Source: a virus. Taken from it: a stretch of 43,391 nucleotides of DNA. The position numbers were made by a program, and so were the translations under genes. The stretch spans positions 1 to 43,391 of IMG/VR virus record IMGVR_UViG_3300023112_000033; one strand, written 5' to 3'. Positions 12,415-19,897 of the stretch are shown here, piece after piece. The notes beneath the pieces are model-generated. The model did not search any database. It was not told the origin of the DNA and saw only the letters and a program-made list of their open reading frames with translations. Numbering within the stretch: position 1 is the first letter of the stretch; the number at the start of each line of letters is the position of its first letter.

Positions 12415-12936
12415 ATGAAAAGACCGATTAAACACTTAATGTTAAAGCAGATGTATTTACAACCAAAAAAGTTCTGGGGTATATGTGAGATGGCTAATGA
12501 AATTAGCTGTAGTCCTACCTCAGTAACTGTAGTTGTAGCTAACATGATTAAAACTAAAGAACTATATAGATCTGCAAGTAAGAGAAGATGTAACAAATCT
12601 AACTTCAGATTAAAAATAGCACCAACAGAAAACTATAACCAGAAGTGTATTGAAGTAATGAACTTAATTAATACTGAAGAAGTATACTTCAGAGAAATGG
12701 CAAATAGTACAGGATTAGATGATCTGTATTTACATACCATCATAAAATGTAACTATCATAAGATCAAGGCAAGGAAACTAAAGAATAGTAAAACTCTCTA
12801 TAGTAAGAGAGAATCACCTAACCATTACGTACTTAGCAATGGGCATGTGCTTACACAAGCTTGCCCTTTCTTATCACCTAAACTATTTGAGAGCCTTAAA
12901 GTTCCTCTAGTAATTAAAACTTGTCTTCAAAGATAG
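12415..12936 (+). CDS. Probable winged-helix DNA-binding protein, C-terminus possibly frameshifted
   Basis: 173 residues, basic, with two repeat-like helical units. The first unit reads EMANEISCSPTSVTVVVANM then IKTKELYRSASKRR, like a helix-turn-helix followed by a wing; a second unit follows after residue 80 (REMANSTGLDDLYLHTIIK). Just after the stop, another frame continues without a start as SSKIGKHLAKAELYRDSYVE and closes at 12998, and its AKAELYRDSY matches the KTKELYRSAS wing. The original protein was probably about 20 residues longer and lost them by a frame change near 12917. Transcription regulator or decoy; the target is unknown. Confidence 0.6.
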   Translation: MKRPIKHLMLKQMYLQPKKFWGICEMANEISCSPTSVTVVVANMIKTKELYRSASKRRCNKSNFRLKIAPTENYNQKCIEVMNLINTEEVYFREMANSTGLDDLYLHTIIKCNYHKIKARKLKNSKTLYSKRESPNHYVLSNGHVLTQACPFLSPKLFESLKVPLVIKTCLQR

Positions 12937-13001
12937 GTAAACACTTAGCTAAAGCAGAGCTATATAGAGATAGTTATGTGGAAATTAAAAGAGGATAAAT
13001 A

Positions 13002-13622
13002 ATGGCAATAAAGATTGATAAACCAATAATTGATGCAAGGGTTCTTACAGAAGAGAAACCAAAAGAAGAAGTGATTGAACCAAAACTAAGAAAGGTAGAT
13101 ATTAAGAGAGCTAAAACATTGACTGGTACAACTACTAAGATCAAGACTAATGAATCAAATATGTACATTACACTTAACAATATTGAAATAGAGGGGAAGA
13201 TCCATGTACATGAGATATTTATTAATTCTCAGCATCAAGGCTCTCACCAGTATATATCTTTTATTAGCCGTCTTATTTCTGCCGTATTTCGTGCTTCGAG
13301 AGATCCTTCTTTTATCGTTAGAGAAGCTAAGTCTATCTTTGCAGAAGAGGGATACTGGGAACAAGGAGGAGGAGGATTCCATCCTTCTGTAATCCATCAC
13401 ATTGGTTGTGTAATAGGAGATCACTTAGAACACTTAAAAGTTATCAACTCAGGAGAGAAAGTCCCTGAGAAGGCTCCTATGGAGCAGGAAACACCTAAAG
13501 AAGAATCAATCAAAGAAGCCAAGAAACCTAGAGGTAGTTTATGTCCAGAATGTGGTGAGTATTCTGTAGTGAAAACTGATGGATGTGCGGGATGTATCTG
13601 TGGCTATTCACATTGCTCCTAG
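13002..13622 (+). CDS. TSCPD domain and zinc ribbon protein, NrdJ C-terminal-like
   Basis: 206 residues. The middle (about 50-145; YITLNNIEIEGKIHVHEIFI, ISFISRLISAVFRAS, HPSVIHHIGCVIGDHL) fits the TSCPD domain that follows the catalytic barrel of B12-dependent (class II) ribonucleotide reductases. The end, SLCPECGEYSVVKTDGCAGC then ICGYSHCS, is the matching zinc ribbon. No ribonucleotide reductase catalytic domain is encoded in this window, so this is a free-standing version; it may act on the host enzyme or with a subunit elsewhere in the genome. The linker (150-175) is charged and probably disordered. Confidence 0.75.
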   Translation: MAIKIDKPIIDARVLTEEKPKEEVIEPKLRKVDIKRAKTLTGTTTKIKTNESNMYITLNNIEIEGKIHVHEIFINSQHQGSHQYISFISRLISAVFRASRDPSFIVREAKSIFAEEGYWEQGGGGFHPSVIHHIGCVIGDHLEHLKVINSGEKVPEKAPMEQETPKEESIKEAKKPRGSLCPECGEYSVVKTDGCAGCICGYSHCS

Positions 13623-13631
13623 GAGAACCGT

Positions 13632-13841
13632 ATGAAGAAACCAATAATTAAAAAGGTTAAGTGTCCAGATAATAAGCCATGCGGAAGATGTATTTTTGTA
13701 GGTGGATCATATGAATGTATGCCACTAGAGTGCAATTTGTCAGAAGAATATTATTACTTCAAATTAGTTGGATATGTTGAGGATAGAATTAAGAGTTCTA
13801 TGGGTGTACCTAGCAAATATCAAGGAGAGAGGAATGAATGA
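13632..13841 (+). CDS. Small cysteine-rich protein, 69 aa
   Basis: KCPDNKPCGRCIFVGGSYEC and LECN give five cysteines in the first half, likely a small zinc site; the second half is helical. AGGAG lies upstream. It opens with KKPIIKKV, like the KPII start of the previous protein. Function unknown. Confidence 0.6.
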   Translation: MKKPIIKKVKCPDNKPCGRCIFVGGSYECMPLECNLSEEYYYFKLVGYVEDRIKSSMGVPSKYQGERNE

Positions 13842-14031
13842 ATATGGTAAATGGAACTGGACAGTACCAGAGGGGTTCTATAAAAATGTACCCACCCAAA
13901 CAATATCACTGAGGAATCACTTAGCTGGCCAAGCTATAGGTGGTTTAATCAGTAAGTTTGGTAGATATGATGATTTAATTGAAGATGCTTATGAAATGGC
14001 AGATGACATGATTAAGGAGAGTCAGAAATGA
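13834..14031 (+). CDS. Conserved small phage protein, 65 aa
   Basis: The ATG at 13834 follows AAGGAGAGG at ideal spacing; the frame is open further upstream but without a better start. The pattern SLRNHLAGQAIGGLIS ... AYEMADDMIKE matches a small protein common in phages of many hosts, in which a helix with LRDYFAAQAL-type sequence precedes AYxxADAML. Its function is unknown. It overlaps both neighbours. Confidence 0.7.
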   Translation: MNEYGKWNWTVPEGFYKNVPTQTISLRNHLAGQAIGGLISKFGRYDDLIEDAYEMADDMIKESQK

Positions 14032-14186
14032 ATAAGTATTTGGTTACCCTAGAACAAATAGAAATTGAAGCTAATTCAGAGGAAGAAGCTTGGGTTATTG
14101 CTGCTACTATTTTTGATGATCCAGAATTTGATTCAATAGAATCTATTCATCTAGACAAAGAAAATATTGAGGAGAGTGAGGGATGA
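14028..14186 (+). CDS. Small acidic protein, 52 aa
   Basis: ATGA overlap with the previous stop. Acidic, with KYLVTLEQIEIEANSEEEAW followed by an alanine-rich helix and DDPEFD, like the small phage proteins that have a beta strand, an A-SEEEA helix and a second strand. The next protein has the same plan (LTAKSKEVAK), so the two may be distant paralogues. Confidence 0.6.
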   Translation: MNKYLVTLEQIEIEANSEEEAWVIAATIFDDPEFDSIESIHLDKENIEESEG

Positions 14187-14455
14187 ATTTATATTTATTA
14201 GAACAAGATGTTAATAGAAAATATGGTACTTATAACGCTTTCATATTGACAGCAAAGTCAAAAGAAGTAGCCAAGCTAATGCACCCTGATGGGACTTTAT
14301 TTAAAAATGTATCTGAATTTAATAAATACAGCGTTGATGACTGGGCTAGACAAGATGAAGTTACTATTAAATATTTAGGTAAAGCAACGCCAAGCTTAAA
14401 TACACTTCCAGTGATTCTAACTTCATATTTACCTAACATGTATGGAGAAAGATAA
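14183..14455 (+). CDS. Conserved small phage protein, 90 aa
   Basis: MNLYLLEQDVNRKYGTYNAF followed by LTAKSKEVAKLMHP and WARQDEVTIKYLG matches a small phage protein family that typically reads MNLYLLxQ, YDTYD, AxSEEEAR..HP, and W......V..LG. Role unknown. It overlaps the previous stop and directly abuts the next start (TAAATG). Confidence 0.7.
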   Translation: MNLYLLEQDVNRKYGTYNAFILTAKSKEVAKLMHPDGTLFKNVSEFNKYSVDDWARQDEVTIKYLGKATPSLNTLPVILTSYLPNMYGER

Positions 14456-14917
14456 ATGAAAGGTCACAAACATAAGAAAAAAATACTTGAATACGCTCAG
14501 GATTGTCAAGAGGATGCAGAAGCTTGGCAGAAGTGGGAATTTATTTGGAATGATGTATGGGTGGCTTGTAAAGAGCATCCTGCATGGAATACTGGCACGG
14601 AAATATACAGAAGAATTGACCCGTATAGAGAGCTAAAGGAGGCTCAAGAAAGAGGTGAGGTTATTCAATTTAGATATCTGACAGGTGATTGGAATATAGC
14701 TACTACACCAACATGGAATTTACCAGTGGATAGATACAGAATCAAACCAAAGGTTAAGAAGTTGTATGCTTTCTTGGTTTGCGCTTCTGCTATAAACACT
14801 ACTGGATATATGAAAATTTATTTTAAATGTGAATCAGGTGCACAAAGCTATTGTGATACACTTGCCATTGAACTAATCAAACAATTAGATGATGAACCAA
14901 TAGAAATGCCTGAGTAA
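14456..14917 (+). CDS. Conserved phage protein, 153 aa
   Basis: Contains GEVIQFRYLTGDWNIATTPT and VDRYRIKPKVKKLYAF, the pattern of a widespread phage protein (..GxxIQYR...W......P.W....YRIKP). The function of the family is unknown. An N-terminal extension (residues 1-60) is rich in tryptophan and charged residues. Last gene of the accessory array; a repeated GCTCCGCT element follows its stop. Confidence 0.65.
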   Translation: MKGHKHKKKILEYAQDCQEDAEAWQKWEFIWNDVWVACKEHPAWNTGTEIYRRIDPYRELKEAQERGEVIQFRYLTGDWNIATTPTWNLPVDRYRIKPKVKKLYAFLVCASAINTTGYMKIYFKCESGAQSYCDTLAIELIKQLDDEPIEMPE

Positions 14918-14921
14918 TAAC

Positions 14922-14943
14922 GCTCCGCTTTCTTTTTTGAATT
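14922..14943 (+). promoter_or_regulatory. Repeated GCTCCGCT element, copy 2
   Basis: GCTCCGCTTTCTTTTTTGAA, directly after the accessory gene array. See copies at 5573 and 27856. Confidence 0.5.
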
Positions 14944-15002
14944 GCTCTATTACATATATGTAAGGGGGATTATTTCTAATAAAATCAAGGACTTAAAAAA
15001 GA

Positions 15003-15051
15003 AAAAGTTGTATGTTATTAACATATAGGTTGCGTATAACATACAACTTTT
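15003..15051. promoter_or_regulatory. 15-bp inverted repeat upstream of RepL-like gene
   Basis: AAAAGTTGTATGTTA pairs perfectly with TAACATACAACTTTT across a 19-base loop. The 3' arm ends in TTTT, so it can terminate transcription from the left; as DNA it is a possible operator for the winged-helix protein encoded 39 bases further on. TGGTATACTTAAAGG after it could be promoter material. Confidence 0.65.
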
Positions 15052-15089
15052 GGTATACTTAAAGGCTCTCAAACAATTAAGGAATACCA

Positions 15090-15512
15090 ATGACAACTAA
15101 TACTACTATATCTGTGCACTGTAATCCAGATACAGATGTAAATATTTCAAGTAAGACCAGATATGAAGGTGCTATACTTAAAGAATATTCCCAAATAGGC
15201 CGATTAAACACCAAACTAGCTAAAGGAGGTAATAGAATGGACATTATTGATTTAATGAATATGTTACCTAAACCATCTAGAAACCTATTCACTAAACTCA
15301 AGACAGAAATGAATTACAAGAATAATTTAGCAATCCTAGATAAACCAAAAGACAAATCAGATCAAATACGTAGATCCAGAGCAGCTAAAATACTTATCAT
15401 TCATGATATGGTTAAAAAGCATGGGCAAAGGGGTTATATGATTAACCCACAACTAATTATACCTCCTATCAAATACCAAGAAACACAAATAGATATTTGG
15501 AATAGTCTATAA
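15090..15512 (+). CDS. RepL/MarR-like winged-helix protein, 140 aa
   Basis: The second half resembles winged-helix proteins of the plasmid RepL or phage MarR-like type: LPKPSRNLFTKLKTEM, then RRSRAAKILIIHDMVKKHGQ as helix-turn-helix and RGYMINPQLIIPP as the wing, matching the GxYmlNPxLixP ending of RepL-type proteins. A DNA-binding role in replication start or gene control is likely. It stands alone, between a large inverted repeat upstream and a structured non-coding stretch downstream, which suits a self-controlled regulator or origin binder. Confidence 0.6.
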   Translation: MTTNTTISVHCNPDTDVNISSKTRYEGAILKEYSQIGRLNTKLAKGGNRMDIIDLMNMLPKPSRNLFTKLKTEMNYKNNLAILDKPKDKSDQIRRSRAAKILIIHDMVKKHGQRGYMINPQLIIPPIKYQETQIDIWNSL

Positions 15513-15803
15513 TAATTTTAACAATAGGCATGGCAAACTCTATTAGGGTTTGTTTTATAACATCCTAACCTAGTGGGATGATGTTAAATAAACTGGGTAC
15601 AATTTCGACAATAAGCAAAAGGGACTCATATACCCTGTTAGCCCCTAACCTAAGAGGGGTTTGCTTAATAACTTAGGTACTTATTTCAGGTTAGTCTATA
15701 ATCTGGACAGGAGTGATTAGTCCCTATAAGCATGTGTAACTAATCAATTTTTTATAACCCTATGTGGTTATTTATGTGTAGTAGATTGTAAGAGATCTAT
15801 TTT
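15513..15803 (+). ncRNA. Gene-free, foldable region
   Basis: About 290 bases without a gene but with much pairing. A terminator-like hairpin lies near 15533-15557. At 15613-15666 AAGCAAA pairs with TTTGCTT and encloses two hairpins (AGGG..CCCT and CCCCT..AGGGG), which together make a three-way junction. CTAACCTAG and CTAACCTAAG recur in loops. The unit ends at the strong terminator at 15804. It may be an independent structured RNA or the leader of the tRNA cluster. Confidence 0.45.
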
Positions 15804-15842
15804 GGCTCTATAAGTATTTATCTACTTGTAGAGTCTTTTTTA
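15804..15842 (+). terminator. Strong intrinsic terminator
   Basis: A 13-base-pair stem (GGCTCTATAAGTA with TACTTGTAGAGTC, two wobble pairs) and a six-base loop followed by seven T. Confidence 0.85.
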
Positions 15843-15846
15843 TTAC

Positions 15847-15892
15847 CTGTGTGTAGCTCAGTCCAGGAGTTCGATTCTTCTCAAGGGCTCCA
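15847..15892 (+). pseudogene. Broken tRNA lacking the anticodon arm
   Basis: A D-arm start (GTGTAGCTCAG) is joined directly to a T arm and a CCA-ending 3' side. The T arm, CAGGAGTTCGATTCTTCT at 15864-15881, is identical over 18 bases to that of the tRNA-Glu at 16134-16151. The 5' acceptor strand and the anticodon arm are missing, so it cannot act as a tRNA. Probably the scar of a deletion or recombination in a tRNA cluster. Confidence 0.65.
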
Positions 15893-15910
15893 ATTTTATA
15901 TGAGAATGAT

Positions 15911-16102
15911 ATGAGTAATACTAGAAGAGGTAATAAGCCTCCTGGACTAGATTTCTGGTCTAAATATAGGTGTAATAGACATGGTGCTTCAGGTTGTGGG
16001 AGAGTAGCTAAAGGATTAGCTAGATCTGAGCGAAGAAATACTAGTAAACATATTATTAAGGAAGAACTTAAAGATTTAATCAATTACACAGCTATTGTCT
16101 AG
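15911..16102 (+). CDS. Conserved small basic phage protein, 63 aa
   Basis: MSNTRRGNKPPGLDFWSKYR is like a small phage protein family with a GxDFWSRRP-type motif; the rest is basic (RVAKGLARSERRN). Function unknown. Its last 15 bases lie inside the tRNA-Glu gene, so the stop codon is formed by the D arm of the tRNA. Confidence 0.6.
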   Translation: MSNTRRGNKPPGLDFWSKYRCNRHGASGCGRVAKGLARSERRNTSKHIIKEELKDLINYTAIV

Positions 16103-16159
16103 TGGTTAGGGCAGATCACTTTCTATGATCTAACAGGAGTTCGATTCTTCTTAGCTGTA
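16088..16159 (+). tRNA. tRNA-Glu (anticodon UUC)
   Basis: Full cloverleaf: acceptor ACAGCTA/TAGCTGT, anticodon stem GATCA/TGATC with loop CTTTCTA (anticodon TTC, reads GAA/GAG), T arm AGGAG-TTCGATT-CTTCT. It has the GTCTAG..TAACAGGxGTTCGA pattern of bacterial tRNA-Glu. CCA is not encoded (ATCA follows). It probably supports translation of the AT-rich phage genes. Confidence 0.9.
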
Positions 16160-16298
16160 TCAAATTAGCTCTTGAGCGGATAAATGACATAAAGTGTCTT
16201 AAAACCTTTGAAGGTCTTTAGGTCGGGATATTAGAATAAAAGCCTATATCTACCCGTAATCTTTTTAAGCTAAGCCCCTTTAAACCGCCTAATTTTAA

Positions 16299-16372
16299 AG
16301 CAGTATGGTCGAATGGTTAGACATGGGACTTTGACTCCCATTACGTAGGTTCAATTCCTACTACTGCTTCCA
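16299..16372 (+). tRNA. tRNA-Gln (anticodon UUG)
   Basis: Full cloverleaf: acceptor AGCAGTA/TACTGCT, anticodon stem TGGGA/TCCCA with loop CTTTGAC (anticodon TTG, reads CAA), T arm GTAGG-TTCAATT-CCTAC, and CCA encoded at the end (16370-16372). Confidence 0.92.
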
Positions 16373-16378
16373 ATTTCA

Positions 16379-16408
16379 ACCTTATAGGATTCCCTATAGG
16401 GTTTTTTT
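16379..16408 (+). terminator. Intrinsic terminator after the tRNA genes
   Basis: Ten-base-pair stem (ACCTTATAGG with CCTATAGGGT) and a four-base loop followed by seven T. Confidence 0.85.
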
Positions 16409-16430
16409 ATCCCTAAAGGAAATTTATATC

Positions 16431-18398
16431 ATGGAAAAATTTAAACCATTTGCTAAGGCAATCAATGAAAGAATTACTAAACTATCTGAATATGACTTAT
16501 TTGTTGTAGATACCCAAGGTATTAACCTAGAAGAGTTATATCTAGATTCATTTCCGAAAGGTACAGATCCAATCTTTAAAACCAACACAGAACATAACTG
16601 CAACTGTTGTAAGTCATTCATTAGACAGATGGGTAATGTAGTAGCTATTGTTGATGGGGAATTACAAACTATCTGGGATGTAGAAGTAGAATACCCTTAT
16701 AGTACAGTAACTAAATCTATGGATTCTCTTGTTAAAAGCTGTGCTATTGAGAGTGTCTTCTATTCTGGTCATGGGAATATTGGTAGAGAATCTGATATCA
16801 AATTACTAGAATCAGATAGTACAATTGAATTTAATCATTTCAATACTGTATTGGCTAGGAAGTTTGTTAAACAGAGTCCTGATTCATATAGTGGTAAATC
16901 TAAGACTAATTTTAAAGTTATTAAGAGAGCATTAGATGAATTTACTACTGAAGCAATTGGTACTGTATTAGAACTAATTAATGATAATGCTATTTATAGG
17001 GGTGAAGAGTTTAAGAATTCTGTAACTAGATTCTCAGTATTGAAAGCTCAATATATGACTAGCCCTAAAAAAGACTTAGTTATTTGGCAAGTAATTAAGG
17101 AGGGTTATAATTCATTTAGGAATTCAGTAATTGGCACTTTGATCCAAGATTTATCTAATGGTATGCCTGTTGAAGACGCAGTAAGAAGTTATGAAGTGAA
17201 GGTAGCTCCTAGTAATTACAAACGAACTACAGCTCTAATTACTAAAGCTCAAATTGAAAGAGCATTAGTTACTGTAGATGAGTTAGGTTTAAGAGAATCT
17301 CTTAATAGAAGATTTGCAGTTACAGAAGATGTAAGTATTAATAATGTTCTATTTGCTGATAGATCAGTTAGCCCTCTAATGAAAGATTCCTTATTGGATT
17401 CTTTAATGAAGGAAGCTAAAGGAGAAGCTATTCCTGATAGCACTGATATTACTACCCATGAATTTATGAATCAAGTATTACCTAGCTGTACCTCACTTGA
17501 AGTATTTGCTAAGAATAACCAAGAATCTAACCTGGTTAGCATTACTGCACCAATAACTAATACCAAAGGAATCTTTAAGTGGAATAACAACTTTGGTTGG
17601 TCTTACAAAGATAATGTTACTGATTCAATTAAACAAAGGGTTAAGAAAGCTGGAGGTAATGTAGATGCTGAACTTAGATTTAGCTTATCTTGGTTCAATT
17701 CAGATGATTTAGATATTCATGTATATGATCCAAATGATAATCATATTAGTTTTCAGCATATGATGGATAAGTTAGACGTAGATATGAATGCTGGTAACAA
17801 TATTAATTCCATTGATCCAGTAGAGAATGTATCTTGGACTGAGCCAGATAAAGGTAGATATTTAATTGAAATTAACAACTACAGAAGACGTAATTCTGCT
17901 AATGTTGGATTTGAATTAGAGATTGCATGTAATGGTACTACAACAAATTACTCATATTCTAAAGGACTACCTAATAAAGAAACTGTTAAGTGCCTAGTTT
18001 TAAATTATGATGGTAAATCATTAGCCAATGAATATACCAATCCTGACTTAGTTGAGGGCTCTCAATCCAAGGATATGTGGAATATCTCTACAGAGAAATT
18101 TGTACCTGTAAATATGATTATGCAATCACCTAACCATTGGGATGAAAATGCTGTAGGTAATAAGCATTGGTTCTTCATACTAAAAGATTGTATCAATCCA
18201 GAGAAAACAAGGGGTATCTATAATGAATTCTTAAAACAGAACTTAAATGTTCACAGGAAAGTATTTGAAGTTTTAGGTGATAAAACTAAATGTGAATTAT
18301 CTGATAACCAACTTAGTGGTTTAGGATTCTCTTCTACAAGGAAGGATGAAGTAATCATTAGAGTTGATAACCAACGAACTTATAACATTAAATTTTGA
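16431..18398 (+). CDS. Large conserved phage protein with DUF2135-like C-terminal domain
   Basis: 655 residues. The segment from about residue 405 to 520 (AELRFSLSWFNSDDLDIHVY, then HISF, VDMNAG, NPVENVSWxEP-type and RYLIEINNY) fits a beta-sandwich domain of the YfaP/DUF2135 kind, often found near VWA proteins. A CNCCKSF cluster near residue 57 may bind metal. The N-terminal 380 residues are helical and not assigned. It stands upstream of the AAA ATPase and VWA genes and probably belongs to that functional module, a pairing seen in other phages. The process is not known. The ATG follows a terminator and an AAAGGAAA ribosome binding site. Confidence 0.65.
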   Translation: MEKFKPFAKAINERITKLSEYDLFVVDTQGINLEELYLDSFPKGTDPIFKTNTEHNCNCCKSFIRQMGNVVAIVDGELQTIWDVEVEYPYSTVTKSMDSLVKSCAIESVFYSGHGNIGRESDIKLLESDSTIEFNHFNTVLARKFVKQSPDSYSGKSKTNFKVIKRALDEFTTEAIGTVLELINDNAIYRGEEFKNSVTRFSVLKAQYMTSPKKDLVIWQVIKEGYNSFRNSVIGTLIQDLSNGMPVEDAVRSYEVKVAPSNYKRTTALITKAQIERALVTVDELGLRESLNRRFAVTEDVSINNVLFADRSVSPLMKDSLLDSLMKEAKGEAIPDSTDITTHEFMNQVLPSCTSLEVFAKNNQESNLVSITAPITNTKGIFKWNNNFGWSYKDNVTDSIKQRVKKAGGNVDAELRFSLSWFNSDDLDIHVYDPNDNHISFQHMMDKLDVDMNAGNNINSIDPVENVSWTEPDKGRYLIEINNYRRRNSANVGFELEIACNGTTTNYSYSKGLPNKETVKCLVLNYDGKSLANEYTNPDLVEGSQSKDMWNISTEKFVPVNMIMQSPNHWDENAVGNKHWFFILKDCINPEKTRGIYNEFLKQNLNVHRKVFEVLGDKTKCELSDNQLSGLGFSSTRKDEVIIRVDNQRTYNIKF

Positions 18399-18407
18399 GG
18401 AAAAGAA

Positions 18408-18800
18408 ATGACTAATATTTTTGAACAAGCAACAAGAGAACACCTACGATTTGATACTACTATTGGAACATTAACAGTAGAGGACTTATGGGAACTACCT
18501 TTAACTAGTAAAACTAAGTTGAATTTAGATGATGTAGCGAAAGCTACTAATCGACTTATTCGTGAAACTGAGGAGGATAGTTTTGTAACTAAAAATGAAA
18601 CTGATTCAGCTCTAATATTAATGATGGATATTGTTAAGCATATTATCTCTGTAAAGCTTGCTGAGAAGGATAAGCTTAAAGAAGCAAGAGAAAGCCAAGC
18701 TCGTAGGAAACTATTGGTAGAAGCTCTTCATGAGAAAGAAATCGATAGTATTAAAAGTATGTCTGAAGAAGATCTTAAGAAGGAACTAACTAACTGTTAA
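18408..18800 (+). CDS. Conserved phage protein, 130 aa
   Basis: Follows the previous gene by nine bases with GAGGAAA upstream. NIFEQATREHLRFDTTIGTL then VEDLWELPLTS and LNLDDVAK match a conserved phage family; the C-terminal half is a charged coiled coil (residues 80-125). In other phages the gene also accompanies the large DUF2135-like protein. Function unknown. Confidence 0.7.
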   Translation: MTNIFEQATREHLRFDTTIGTLTVEDLWELPLTSKTKLNLDDVAKATNRLIRETEEDSFVTKNETDSALILMMDIVKHIISVKLAEKDKLKEARESQARRKLLVEALHEKEIDSIKSMSEEDLKKELTNC

Positions 18801-18822
18801 GATTTACAATTAGTTAACTGAC

Positions 18823-18856
18823 AAAACCCTATATGATTAGCTCTATAGGGTTTTTT
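18823..18856 (+). terminator. Intrinsic terminator
   Basis: Eleven-base-pair stem AAAACCCTATA/TATAGGGTTTT followed by further T. It separates the DUF2135-like pair from the AAA/VWA genes. Confidence 0.85.
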
Positions 18857-18873
18857 AATTTAAAGGAAAATTA

Positions 18874-19896
18874 ATGGATATTAAAATTAATGAACTAGCA
18901 CCGCTAATAATGGATGATCTTATATGTGGATTGGTTCCTTATATAACATCAGTCCCAGGTATTGGGAAAAGTGATGTAGTAAAAACTATTACTGAAGACT
19001 CCAATTTAGCATTAATAGATGTAAGATTATCACAATGTGATAGTTCAGATTTATTGGGAATACCTAAATTAGGTACTGATAGACTTGAATTTGCACCACC
19101 AAAGATGTTCCCACTTGAAGGGGATAAGATCCCTGAAGGTAAGAAAGGATGGTTATTATTCTTTGATGAGTTCTCTTCAGCTAACAAGTCTGTAGAGGCT
19201 GCAGCATATAGAATTTTATTAGATAAACAGGTAGGTGAATTTAACTTACATAAAAAGGTAGCTATTGTATGTGCAGGTAATGGTACAGGACAAGGAGCTA
19301 TTGCAAATAGATTAAGTACAGCTTCTCAATCAAGAATGATCCATTACAATTTAGTAACTGATGCAAATGCTTGGTGTGACTGGGCTATTACTAAACAAGT
19401 TCACCATAAGATTATTGGTTTCATTCAATTTAGACCTGATTTACTACATGACTTTGACCCAAAACATAAAGACAATACTTTCCCTTGCCCACGTACATGG
19501 GAGTTCTTAGATAGAAAACTAAAACTATGGGGCGGAGAAATAGATGAAAGTAGATTACCCTCTGTTGCAGGAACTATTGGTTCAGGTGCTTCATTTGAGT
19601 TTAAAGCATTCTTAGATATATTTTCTAGGATACCTTCTATGGATATACTTAAAAAGAATCCTAGCTTGATATCCGAATATACAGAGCCAAGTATGCAATA
19701 TGCCTTATCAGCAACCATAGGACATAATACTAATGCACATAACATTAAAGAAATGTTCCCTCTAATTGAAGCACTACCTTTAGAGTTTCAAGTAATTTGT
19801 ATAAAACAATTAATCCAATCAGATAGAACAATTAAACGTAATCCTCTTATAGGTAAATGGGGTACGTTACATCGTTCAATATTAGTAGGAGACTAG
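18874..19896 (+). CDS. MoxR-like AAA+ ATPase
   Basis: A 340-residue ATPase that by analogy remodels protein complexes together with a VWA partner (N4 gp24/gp25 pair). Walker A PGIGKSD is at residues 28-34, Walker B LLFFDEFSSAN at about 92-102, and sensor 1 AIVCAGNGTGQGAIANRL follows at about 130-147. A second conserved segment, NTFPCPRTWEFLDR, is typical of this phage group. It is the first gene of a three-gene operon that ends with the VWA protein. Confidence 0.88.
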   Translation: MDIKINELAPLIMDDLICGLVPYITSVPGIGKSDVVKTITEDSNLALIDVRLSQCDSSDLLGIPKLGTDRLEFAPPKMFPLEGDKIPEGKKGWLLFFDEFSSANKSVEAAAYRILLDKQVGEFNLHKKVAIVCAGNGTGQGAIANRLSTASQSRMIHYNLVTDANAWCDWAITKQVHHKIIGFIQFRPDLLHDFDPKHKDNTFPCPRTWEFLDRKLKLWGGEIDESRLPSVAGTIGSGASFEFKAFLDIFSRIPSMDILKKNPSLISEYTEPSMQYALSATIGHNTNAHNIKEMFPLIEALPLEFQVICIKQLIQSDRTIKRNPLIGKWGTLHRSILVGD

Positions 19897-19897
19897 T

